DNA of 16,147 bases from Holosporaceae bacterium (lineage in GTDB: Bacteria; Pseudomonadota; Alphaproteobacteria; UBA3830). The notes under the pieces were generated by a model. It was not told the origin of the DNA. It saw only the letters and a list, made by a program, of their open reading frames with translations, and searched no databases. Both the position numbers and the translations under genes were made by a program. Shown in pieces: positions 8,471 to 15,087 of this stretch (the stretch's first letter is position 1; every line of letters begins with the position of its first letter). The stretch spans positions 1 to 16,147 of the forward strand of contig JAITAC010000010.1 of assembly GCA_031284345.1 (NCBI GenBank), written 5' to 3'.

Positions 8471-9173
8471 GGGAATTCGCTTTCAAAAAAAATCCTGCTA
8501 ACTTTACTAGAGGAACACAGAACGCCGCAACAATTAATCTAATTACATAGGTAACGACAATGTAAGTGCTCCAAAGGGAAGACAACGTTATGGGATTATC
8601 TGCAAAAATAACCCAGGCCAGCAGCGAAAATACGCAATTGTCCACGAACGTCGACAACGCCATGGAAATCATCGAACGGCAGGAGACATATTTGTTTTTA
8701 AAAAATCTCTTCAAAGTGGAAAATATAAAAATATCAGTAAATTGACTCACCATGTAGGACAGCAAACTCGATATAAATAGCACCAATGTCGGAGAAAATA
8801 GCTGACGCATCTCTTGGCACATGTTCAGGCATTCCGGATGATACACCTGCGGATGCCATACCGCTATTTTCATGGCAATCACAAATAGCAAGTAACCAAA
8901 AAAACTGATCCAGACTCCCCTTTTGGCTGATTTTTCTCCAAAATATTCGTTAAGAATATTGTCTACGGCAAAAGTTGTGGAAAATACCACCGTGCCCAGC
9001 GCCACCGGATCATCAATCAGGCTGTACTTCGTTAGCTTCAGCACCTGGATATTAGATACTATGACCGCCACCGTGGAATAGACGTATAATCCCTCCCTTC
9101 CCAGATATCTGACGGCAATAAAAATACTCACGAAACAAACAAGCAACGTAGATAAACTCAGTAATTCAGTCAT
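8460..9173 (-). CDS. yhhQ: Queuosine precursor transporter, YhhQ/DUF165 (QPTR) family
   Basis: Members of this integral-membrane family import queuosine precursors (preQ0, preQ1 or queuine, depending on species) across the inner membrane. The 237-residue protein has about six hydrophobic segments. It also has the family signature near residues 38-80: NIQVLKLTKY, a short loop, then VVFSTTFAVDNILNEYFGEK, matching the usual pattern of a Gly-x-x-x-F segment followed by D-x-L-N-E-x-x-G-x-x. Length and topology are normal for the family. The start ATG at 9171-9173 has a modest purine-rich site upstream. It begins 12 bases after the methyltransferase stop and its end overlaps tgt by 11 bases. That coupling to the enzyme using the base strongly supports the transport role; the exact substrate is not readable from sequence. 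Confidence 0.9.
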   Translation of the reverse strand: MTELLSLSTLLVCFVSIFIAVRYLGREGLYVYSTVAVIVSNIQVLKLTKYSLIDDPVALGTVVFSTTFAVDNILNEYFGEKSAKRGVWISFFGYLLFVIAMKIAVWHPQVYHPECLNMCQEMRQLFSPTLVLFISSLLSYMVSQFTDIFIFSTLKRFFKNKYVSCRSMISMALSTFVDNCVFSLLAWVIFADNPITLSSLWSTYIVVTYVIRLIVAAFCVPLVKLAGFFLKANSHVR

Positions 9174-9185
9174 GGATATCTTTCT

Positions 9186-9881
9186 TCATAAAATTTCATA
9201 TTGGGCTTCTAGCGATTTTATCGGCTCCGGAGATTCCCTTCTTTTTTCCGCAGCTATGATAACAATGTCCGCCAGAAGAGGGAAGTTGTTCATTAGTATT
9301 TCTCCATACCAATCCATATTATAACTGAAATTGTATGGCCAAAATCTAAATTGTTTGCTTACGCCAAAAATATTGGTTACCACAAATGATTCCTGTCTGA
9401 TCATCTCAACTATGTCGTTGGGGGAGCGCTTTACTCTACTGAATATTTTTCTATTGTTCTGAAAAAAATTTACGATTTTCTTGTTGACGGAAATCACAAT
9501 TAATTTCCCGCCGGTTTTCATAGTGCGAAAAGCTTCCTGGAGAAATTGGCGACTGCTGGTGGAAAATTCCATAAGATGAATGGCCAATATGCAATCCCAG
9601 GTATCGGGCAAAAATGGCAGTGCCGTCTCGCTAACTGCAACGGTTCGAAACGGACGAATCTTCGGCCAGCGCTGCATTGGATAGCAGTGGGGAATAGCGT
9701 AGTATAGATTGTCCAAACATATGGAGTCCAAAAAATTTCCATGGAATCCAATGGCCAGTGTTTTGGATTTTTTATTTTCTATGCTGTTATTGATTAATTT
9801 TATCAGATCGGCTTCGAGTTTATTTCCCTCAGAACCGATTTTGTAAAAAACATTTAGCAAAGATATGTTTGTACTTTCCAT
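9186..9881 (-). CDS. Class I SAM-dependent methyltransferase-like protein, substrate unknown
   Basis: The 231-residue product has the layout of a Methyltransf_11-type Rossmann methyltransferase. There is a beta strand and loop at the SAM site (TLAIGFHGNFLDSI, about residues 41-54), an acidic-hydrophobic core strand (LPDTWDCILAIHLMEF), and a motif equivalent to the classic LkPGG turn (EAFRTMKTGGKLIVIS). The glycine-rich motif I is degenerate, lacking the usual GxGxG, so SAM binding may be altered or lost. Alphaproteobacteria often carry a similar small methyltransferase of unknown substrate, frequently beside a glyoxalase II gene, which is not seen here. The ATG at 9879-9881 lies very close to an AT-rich -10-like sequence, so the leader is short or absent. 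It is the first gene of the minus-strand unit leading to the transporter, tgt and tamAB. No function beyond the fold is claimed. Confidence 0.75.
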   Translation of the reverse strand: MESTNISLLNVFYKIGSEGNKLEADLIKLINNSIENKKSKTLAIGFHGNFLDSICLDNLYYAIPHCYPMQRWPKIRPFRTVAVSETALPFLPDTWDCILAIHLMEFSTSSRQFLQEAFRTMKTGGKLIVISVNKKIVNFFQNNRKIFSRVKRSPNDIVEMIRQESFVVTNIFGVSKQFRFWPYNFSYNMDWYGEILMNNFPLLADIVIIAAEKRRESPEPIKSLEAQYEIL

Positions 9882-9935
9882 AACTTACTTATATAATACT
9901 TTGGCGTATAGTTAATAGATCATAAGAGGAAATTT
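9869..9935. promoter_or_regulatory. Divergent promoter region between the methyltransferase operon and ihfB
   Basis: Only 54 bases separate the two divergent starts. On the plus strand TATAAT at 9892-9897 is a perfect -10, with TTGTAC at 9869-9874 as a weak -35 at 17 bases. AGAGGA at 9926-9931 is the ihfB ribosome-binding site. Read on the minus strand, the same AT-rich core gives TATTAT or TATAAG about ten bases before the methyltransferase ATG. The two promoters therefore probably share or overlap their -10 region and may compete for polymerase. Confidence 0.5.
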
Positions 9936-10241
9936 ATGACCAAATCGGATTTGATAGAAAAAATTTCAGAAATTTATCCTTACATGAACATAAAAAATGT
10001 CGAAAAGGTAATTTCCATAGTTATAGGAGAAATAGTGGATGCTCTGAAAAACGGACGTCGGGTAGAGCTCAGGGGATTTGGTGCATTTTCTATTCGCACC
10101 AGAGGAAAATCTGTGGGACGAAACCCACGTACCGGCGAAAAAGTTATCATACCAGAAAAGAGCGTTCCTTTTTTTAAATCTGGAAAGCATCTCAAAGATA
10201 TGATCAATGGAGTTACATTCCCAAATGATGGTCGCCTATAG
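9936..10241 (+). CDS. ihfB: Integration host factor beta subunit (HU/IHF family)
   Basis: IHF-beta pairs with IHF-alpha to bind and sharply bend DNA, affecting nucleoid structure, replication and transcription. The 101-residue product begins MTKSDLIEKI, as IhfB does. It has the strand ELRGFGAFS and the minor-groove arm GRNPRTGEKV with the intercalating Pro at residue 64, then VPFFKSGKHLKD in the C-terminal helix. The start ATG follows AGAGGAAATTT. HU is the alternative, but the MTKSDLIE start and the ELRGFG segment favour the beta subunit of IHF. The accD gene follows after only nine bases. In other alphaproteobacteria lapA, trpF, trpB and trpA lie between ihfB and accD, so this adjacency looks like a collapsed version of that ancestral order. 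Confidence 0.9.
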   Translation: MTKSDLIEKISEIYPYMNIKNVEKVISIVIGEIVDALKNGRRVELRGFGAFSIRTRGKSVGRNPRTGEKVIIPEKSVPFFKSGKHLKDMINGVTFPNDGRL

Positions 10242-10250
10242 GATATTTAT

Positions 10251-11096
10251 ATGAATTGGCTCACTAATTTTGTAAGACCGAAAATCAGAGCGTTGGTTGG
10301 CAATGATGTGCCGGATAATCTTTGGGAAAAATGTCCGAAATGCGAGCAAATGATTTTCCGAAAAGAGCTGTGTGCGAATTTTAATGTATGTCCGCACTGC
10401 GATCATCATATGAAAATCGATGTGGCAGATCGGATCAGCATGCTTTTCGATGGTGGAGAATTTTCGAAAATTCCATATTATCAATGCACATCGGATCCTC
10501 TGAAATTCAAAGATACCAAAAAATATTCGGATCGCCTTCGGGCATGTCGGGAATCCTGCCACGAGAACGACGCCGCCGTCGTAGGACACGGTTGCGTTGG
10601 AGGTCAGAAAGTCGTCGCCGCTTTGTTTTCCTTCGACTTCATGGGAGGATCCATGGGAATGGATGTGGGTGAGGCGATCATCGCCGGAGCAGAATACGCC
10701 ATCGCCAAAAGCTATTCATTCCTGCTTGTCCCATGTTCCGGCGGCGCAAGAATGCAGGAAGGAATATTCTCGCTTATGCAAATGCCCCGAACAGTGGCCG
10801 CAGTGAATAAAGTAAAAAAAGCGAAGCTACCCTACATTGTGCTCCTGACTAATCCCACAACCGGTGGAGTGTCCGCCTCGTTTGCCATGCTGGGAGATAT
10901 ACACATTGCCGAACCAGGAGCTCTAATTGCGTTTACCGGTCCGCGAGTAATCGAAGCCACAATTCACGAGAAATTGCCAAACGGATTCCAGCTGTCCGAG
11001 TACCTCATGGATCACGGCATGGTGGATATGGTAATCCATAGAAAAAAACTCAAAGAAACCATTGCAAAAATATTAGCGATTCTTACTCATGAATAA
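10251..11096 (+). CDS. accD: Acetyl-CoA carboxylase carboxyltransferase subunit beta
   Basis: AccD and AccA form the carboxyltransferase that moves CO2 from carboxybiotin to acetyl-CoA, making malonyl-CoA for fatty acid synthesis. The 281-residue product is close to family length. The N-terminal zinc ribbon is complete: Cys28, Cys31, Cys47 and Cys50 in CPKC and CPHC, the same spacing as E. coli AccD. The crotonase-like core has GGSMGMDVGEAI, the glycine-rich SGGARMQEGIFSLMQMPRTV, and NPTTGGVSASFAMLGD. It ends a little shorter than the E. coli protein. The ATG follows ihfB by nine bases, with an AGGATAT ribosome-binding site overlapping the ihfB stop, so the two genes are likely co-transcribed and coupled. 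The usual downstream partner folC is not present; phaC follows after a gap. Confidence 0.95.
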   Translation: MNWLTNFVRPKIRALVGNDVPDNLWEKCPKCEQMIFRKELCANFNVCPHCDHHMKIDVADRISMLFDGGEFSKIPYYQCTSDPLKFKDTKKYSDRLRACRESCHENDAAVVGHGCVGGQKVVAALFSFDFMGGSMGMDVGEAIIAGAEYAIAKSYSFLLVPCSGGARMQEGIFSLMQMPRTVAAVNKVKKAKLPYIVLLTNPTTGGVSASFAMLGDIHIAEPGALIAFTGPRVIEATIHEKLPNGFQLSEYLMDHGMVDMVIHRKKLKETIAKILAILTHE

Positions 11097-11143
11097 ATTG
11101 CAGCATTTTTTCTAAAAGTTATATATTTTTTATATTTTTTGTT

Positions 11144-11162
11144 TTACTTTTATATAAAGTAA
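11144..11162. repeat. Perfect 7-base inverted repeat between accD and phaC
   Basis: TTACTTT (11144-11150) and AAAGTAA (11156-11162) flank TATAT. There is no following T-run, so it does not look like an intrinsic terminator. Its position 100 bases upstream of phaC would suit an operator or a weak AT hairpin; no regulator can be named. The rest of the 166-base interval is AT-rich without a gene. Confidence 0.4.
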
Positions 11163-11185
11163 GACTGTCGAGATTCTAGAATTTT

Positions 11186-11214
11186 TTACGAAATAAATGT
11201 CTTCGGAATAAAAT
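11186..11214 (+). promoter_or_regulatory. Possible phaC promoter
   Basis: TTACGA (11186-11191) and TAAAAT (11209-11214) are separated by 17 bases, and the implied start near 11221 leaves about a 40-base leader before the phaC ATG. The -10 is good and the -35 poor. AGGATAG (11251-11257) is the likely ribosome-binding site. Confidence 0.3.
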
Positions 11215-11262
11215 TTCGGATATCGACGCTCTGCAGTAATTTTTTTTGTTAGGATAGATGGC

Positions 11263-12993
11263 ATGTTGAATTTTTTCGATAAAGATTCCTTTGGTTTTAT
11301 TAAAAATATGAATTTATTCCAGTTCGCCGTTTTAAATCCGCAAATCGCGATACTTTCCTATTTGAAGGTTGGAGAAAAAATGGCGTCCCAACCAAAAAAA
11401 ATAGAAGAATCACATCAAAATTTGCTCAATCGACTTATGGAACTGCAAAAAAAATTTTTGCAAGATATCTGCGAAAACAAAAGCAATGCCTTTGTTGATC
11501 TGAAATATAGCAAAAAAAATGACAAATACGAGGATAATCTTTTTGAAAACAATCCAGTCCTGAAATTTGCGCTGCAATTTCACGAGACCACCGCCAACTG
11601 GATGCTAGATACACTGTCCAGCATCGAGGACGTCGATCCGAAATTAATGCATTCGGCAAAGTTTTTTATGAAACAGTATATAGATATGATGTCTCCGAAT
11701 AATTTCCCATTTTTGAATCCGAAATTTCTGCAAAAAACGCTGGACACTCAAGGAGAAAATATTCGCAAAGGTCTGGCCATGTTTTTGGAAGATCTGAATA
11801 AGGGAGCCATTACCACCAACGATGCTAGCAAGTTCACCATTGGGAAGGAGCTTGCCTCCACTTCCGGCAAAGTTATATTTCAGAACGATTTGATTGAGCT
11901 GATACAATATTCCCCCACAACGGACCAGGTATTTCTAAAACCAATTTTGTTCATTCCTCCGTGGATAAATAAATTTTACATATTAGATCTGAACGAAAAG
12001 TTATCGTTCGTGAAGTGGGCGGTGGACCACGGTTTTACGGTATTTATGATCTCCTGGATTAATCCCGACAAAAAGCATTGCGATAAGGGTTTCTCGGAAT
12101 ATATTTTTGATGGTCTTGAGGCATCTTTGAATAAAATTGCGGAAGTCACCAAAGTGACGTCCATTCATACTCTGGGATATTGTGTTGGCGGAACGCTGAT
12201 TTCGGCGTTTTTGGCCTATATGTTTCATCCGAATTGTCGGAGACGTCCAAAAGTCAAAATAGAGTCCGCCACACTGCTGACAACACTACTGGATTTCGAA
12301 AGAGCCGGCGACATGGCCATCTTCATGGCCGACAATTATTTAGAGGCCATTGGTGTTGAACTGGAGAAAAAAGGGTATCTGGATGGTCAAATCATGTTCA
12401 ATACTTTTAGTGCGCTGAAGGCGAACGACATGATTTGGAGATACTTCGTCAACAGCTATATGCTGGGAGAAAAGCCATCTGCTCACGAGATACTGTTTTG
12501 GAACGCAGACACCATGAACATCACCAAGACCATGCAGAGGTTTTTAGCACAGGATCTCTATCGGGACAATCTTCTCAAAACCGGTATGTTGAAGCTGGAT
12601 AACGTTCCACTGGAGCTGCATCGCATTCGCAATGTACCGCTTTACATGATTTCCACCATAAAGGATCATCTGGTTCCATGGGAAGCATCCTTTGACGGTA
12701 TAAAATTGTTCAATACTAGCGTGAGATTTGTGCTGGGCGGATCCGGACATGTTGCCGGCGCCATAAATCCGCCACTTCGTAATAAATATTGCTACTGGGT
12801 GAACGAAAAAATCACCAACGACGCTCAAGAATGGATAAAAAACGCCGTAGAATTTGCCGGATCCTGGTGGACAGATTGGTTTGAATGGATAAAACCCAAG
12901 ATGGGAGAAATGGTCGCTCCGAGGCACATCACGGATTTTTTGCGGGATGCTCCGGGCATCTACGTCCACGGATCCGCCGGAGAACCGCAATAG
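11263..12993 (+). CDS. phaC: Class I poly(3-hydroxyalkanoate) synthase
   Basis: PhaC polymerises 3-hydroxyacyl-CoA into polyester granules in the cytoplasm, a carbon and reducing-power store. The 576-residue product matches class I length. The alpha/beta-hydrolase core carries the modified lipase box GYCVGG with nucleophile Cys307, then Asp468 in TIKDHLVPW and His496 in GSGHVAGAINPP. Spacings of 161 and 28 residues equal those of the Cupriavidus necator enzyme (Cys319, Asp480, His508). Near the C-terminus the Trp-rich WWTDWFEWI is also typical. The N-terminal region (residues 1-190) is helical and more variable. The start ATG follows AGGATAG. No phaA, phaB, phaR or phasin gene lies beside it, so monomer supply and granule proteins must come from elsewhere. 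All catalytic residues are present, so it appears functional. Confidence 0.95.
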   Translation: MLNFFDKDSFGFIKNMNLFQFAVLNPQIAILSYLKVGEKMASQPKKIEESHQNLLNRLMELQKKFLQDICENKSNAFVDLKYSKKNDKYEDNLFENNPVLKFALQFHETTANWMLDTLSSIEDVDPKLMHSAKFFMKQYIDMMSPNNFPFLNPKFLQKTLDTQGENIRKGLAMFLEDLNKGAITTNDASKFTIGKELASTSGKVIFQNDLIELIQYSPTTDQVFLKPILFIPPWINKFYILDLNEKLSFVKWAVDHGFTVFMISWINPDKKHCDKGFSEYIFDGLEASLNKIAEVTKVTSIHTLGYCVGGTLISAFLAYMFHPNCRRRPKVKIESATLLTTLLDFERAGDMAIFMADNYLEAIGVELEKKGYLDGQIMFNTFSALKANDMIWRYFVNSYMLGEKPSAHEILFWNADTMNITKTMQRFLAQDLYRDNLLKTGMLKLDNVPLELHRIRNVPLYMISTIKDHLVPWEASFDGIKLFNTSVRFVLGGSGHVAGAINPPLRNKYCYWVNEKITNDAQEWIKNAVEFAGSWWTDWFEWIKPKMGEMVAPRHITDFLRDAPGIYVHGSAGEPQ

Positions 12994-13217
12994 TGGCACT
13001 GTTGACCCGGAAACTGCTCCCGGACGCGGTCGTTGATTTTCAGATCATATAAAGCCTATTGGGAATAATTTGTACTGAGATTTTGTGCTAGTTAATCGAT
13101 TTAGCTCTGCTACAGATTTTCTTATTCTCATCCAAGGAGTCGATGACGGCTTGTTGCTAACCCTTGCCGTGTCGGGCCGCTTCCGATTGTACAACTACAA
13201 CTTACAAACAACACTCT

Positions 13218-13399
13218 CTACGGATTCTGGAATATCCGGATTCTGAAGTTTATTTCTCATATTTACAACCCCAAAATTGTGCGCCGGCACCTTTTAATAT
13301 GGTAATTAGCGAAAAAGATGCGCCGCGGCACCGGAGGTTCTAAACTCAATAAAAAAACAAAGAGTACATCTCAAAATCAATGAGTTGCAGAATCCGCAG
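13218..13399 (-). repeat. Nonamer repeat cluster able to form a long-range 12-base stem
   Basis: CGGATTCTG occurs at 13221-13229 and 13237-13245, and inverted as CAGAATCCG at 13388-13396. Read on the minus strand, CTGCGGATTCTG (13399 to 13388) can pair with CAGAATCCGTAG (13229 to 13218) over 12 positions. One of these pairs is a G-U wobble that would be a mismatch in plus-strand RNA. The span is 182 bases. It may be part of the ybaB 3' untranslated region, a small RNA or a dispersed repeat. Confidence 0.4.
13280..13332 (+). repeat. GC-rich direct repeat, two imperfect copies
   Basis: TGCGCCGGCACC (13280-13291) and TGCGCCGCGGCACC (13319-13332) are the same sequence apart from a two-base insertion, 39 bases apart. 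They stand out in AT-rich surroundings and each can fold on itself. Confidence 0.5.
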
Positions 13400-13409
13400 G
13401 GAGTAAGAT

Positions 13410-13718
13410 CTAAAACGGAAGCTTCATGCCAGCCGGCATAAAATTCCCCATTTCTTCGGCCATTTTTGCTTCTATTTTTGCTTTGGCATCGTTGTGAGCG
13501 GCGACTATTAAATCTGCTATGATTTCGATCTCTTCCGGAGTAGCGAGTTTCTCATCGATACAGACTTTTTTCATATCACCTTTACCATTCAAAGTGACAG
13601 TCACCATATTACCGCCGGACGAACCAACTATTTCCAGCTCATTTAGCCTATTTTGCGTTTCCATTAGTTTTGCTTGCATTTGTTGAGCTTGTTTCATTAA
13701 TTGATTCATGTTATTCAT
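13410..13718 (-). CDS. ybaB: Nucleoid-associated protein, YbaB/EbfC family
   Basis: YbaB/EbfC proteins are small dimeric DNA-binding proteins associated with the nucleoid. The 102-residue product is full length: an N-terminal helix rich in Met and Gln (NQLMKQAQQMQAKLMETQ), a central beta sheet (VGSSGGNMVTVTLNGKGD, then KKVCIDEKL) and a C-terminal helix with DLIVAAHNDAKAKIE, ending in PAGMKLPF. It lies 23 bases after the dnaX stop in the same direction, preserving the widespread dnaX-ybaB order. A purine-rich GGAAAAA precedes the ATG. The usual third member, recR, is missing downstream, where a repeat-bearing interval begins. Confidence 0.93.
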   Translation of the reverse strand: MNNMNQLMKQAQQMQAKLMETQNRLNELEIVGSSGGNMVTVTLNGKGDMKKVCIDEKLATPEEIEIIADLIVAAHNDAKAKIEAKMAEEMGNFMPAGMKLPF

Positions 13719-13741
13719 TATTTTTCCTTTTTTTCATCCAA

Positions 13742-15061
13742 CTATATTAATTTTGCTCTCGGAAACAACCGCAGTGCTTCGTCTGCTATATTATCGGATC
13801 CCACAGCAGATTTATCCTCTTTTTTAGCACCAATTATGTCGTTCTGCAAATTATTTTTTTCCTGGGAACTTACGCTTGGCTTTAGATTCGCCACTGATGT
13901 CACTGATGTCTTGGAGGCATCATTTTTTTGCATGACGTCGCATTGGGAGATTATTTCGTGCAAGTCCGGAAGTCCCGAAGCATAAGCGATGCGAATTATC
14001 AGCATTTCCAGCACTATTTTCTGATCGTCGCAGATTTTTATTTCTTCGATACCTTTCAGTAGCATCTGCCAAATTCTACCGAGAGAAGAAAGTGCCATAT
14101 GGGCAGAAAGTCCGACGAGCTTCTGCATTATGTCGTCCGATACAATATTTTCCAGAGGCTCGACTTTTGCTTTTAGGCAGGTGAGCACATAGACGTAATC
14201 CAGCAGAAGGTTTGCTATTTTTTCGCAGGAGACGTCGCTGTTCATGATCTCCCGATATTTGGCAATTGCGGATTTCACGTCAGCTGTTCCTATGGAAGCG
14301 AGGAGATTCAGCACATCGCCGTCGTCGGACATACTTAGCATGCTTTTTAAATCTGCCACCGACAGCTCCTGGGTCTCGGCCATGCTTATGGCTTGATCCA
14401 GGATGGAGAGACTGTCTCTTATGGATCCATCTGCGGCCTTGGCCATCAAAGAAAGAGCTTCCGGGCACGCCACGACGCCTTCCCGATGGCAAATGGACGA
14501 TAAATATTGCGCAATTAAATTTTCATCCACTCTTTTTAGATCGAATTTCAAGACTCTAGACAAAATCGTCTCTGGTATTTTATAGGTCTCCGTAGTAGCC
14601 ATGAGAAATTTTACATGCTCCGGCGGTTCCTCCAGCGTTTTTAAAAGCGCATTGAACGCACTTTTTGATAGCATATGCACTTCGTCAATGATAAATATTT
14701 TAAATTTCCCGCTGGTGGGCTTGTAGCGGCAGGATTCTATGATTTCCCTCACATCATCAACACTGGTGTTACTGGCGGCGTCTATTTCTATCACATCTAT
14801 TTGATTATCTTTGGAAGATTCGAGGCAATATTCGCATTTACAGCAGGGCTCCGGATTGCTGTTTTCGCAACGGAAGGCCTTGGCCAATATTCTTGCGATG
14901 GTGGTCTTGCCCACGCCTCGGGTGCCGGAAAAAAGCATTGCTGCGCCCAGGCGATTCTTCTGCATTCCCCGAGTAATGATTTTTATGACTATATCTTGTC
15001 CCACAACGTCAGAAAATCTCTGGGGTCTATATTTGGTGGCCAGCGGAATATAAATACTCAT
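13742..15061 (-). CDS. dnaX: DNA polymerase III clamp-loader subunit gamma/tau, shortened
   Basis: DnaX is the ATPase core of the clamp loader that places the beta clamp on DNA at the replication fork. The ATG at 15059-15061 gives 439 residues beginning MSIYIPLATKYRPQRFSDVV, the standard start. The longer frame from 15100 would run into the SRP RNA. Domain I has Walker A GTRGVGKTT (about 46-54), the zinc site CENSNPEPCCKCEYC, Walker B with DEVHML, and TTE of sensor 1. Domains II and III follow. The C-terminal part is brief, with a short polar linker and the end ALRLFPRAKLI. Full-length tau proteins normally carry a further domain IV/V region for DnaB and polymerase-alpha binding; little room is left for it. 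It lies between ffs and ybaB. Confidence 0.95.
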   Translation of the reverse strand: MSIYIPLATKYRPQRFSDVVGQDIVIKIITRGMQKNRLGAAMLFSGTRGVGKTTIARILAKAFRCENSNPEPCCKCEYCLESSKDNQIDVIEIDAASNTSVDDVREIIESCRYKPTSGKFKIFIIDEVHMLSKSAFNALLKTLEEPPEHVKFLMATTETYKIPETILSRVLKFDLKRVDENLIAQYLSSICHREGVVACPEALSLMAKAADGSIRDSLSILDQAISMAETQELSVADLKSMLSMSDDGDVLNLLASIGTADVKSAIAKYREIMNSDVSCEKIANLLLDYVYVLTCLKAKVEPLENIVSDDIMQKLVGLSAHMALSSLGRIWQMLLKGIEEIKICDDQKIVLEMLIIRIAYASGLPDLHEIISQCDVMQKNDASKTSVTSVANLKPSVSSQEKNNLQNDIIGAKKEDKSAVGSDNIADEALRLFPRAKLI

Positions 15062-15087
15062 GCGCAAAACTTTTTCTAGTCTTAGGA

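Larger units (their letters stand above)
12994..13409. other. 416-base gene-free interval between phaC and ybaB with short repeats
   Basis: The two flanking genes end towards each other. No open frame worth calling was found on either strand. The interval contains the nonamer CGGATTCTG three times (two direct, one inverted), a GC-rich direct repeat, and small hairpins such as ACGGC (13146-13150) with GCCGT (13166-13170). The hairpin GTGC-GCCG-GCAC (13279-13290) is followed by CTTTT and could be a weak plus-strand terminator for phaC. In many bacteria recR follows ybaB; no recognisable recR is left here. Confidence 0.5.

Noticed and set aside
13143..13160. Five-codon frame (MTACC) after AAGGAG as a leader peptide
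   Set aside because: The spacer is only three bases, there is no regulated gene downstream on that strand, and chance occurrence is likely.
13310..13410. Minus-strand frame with a Cys-x2-Cys, Cys-x2-Cys pattern as a recR remnant
   Set aside because: The Cys spacing differs from RecR, there is no start codon or helix-hairpin-helix part, and the frame is only about 34 codons.
13819..13825. AAAAAAG in dnaX as a programmed frameshift site like that of E. coli
   Set aside because: It is read as AAA AAA G in the zero frame rather than A AAA AAG. It lies close to the gene's end, and there is no longer tau domain downstream to skip.
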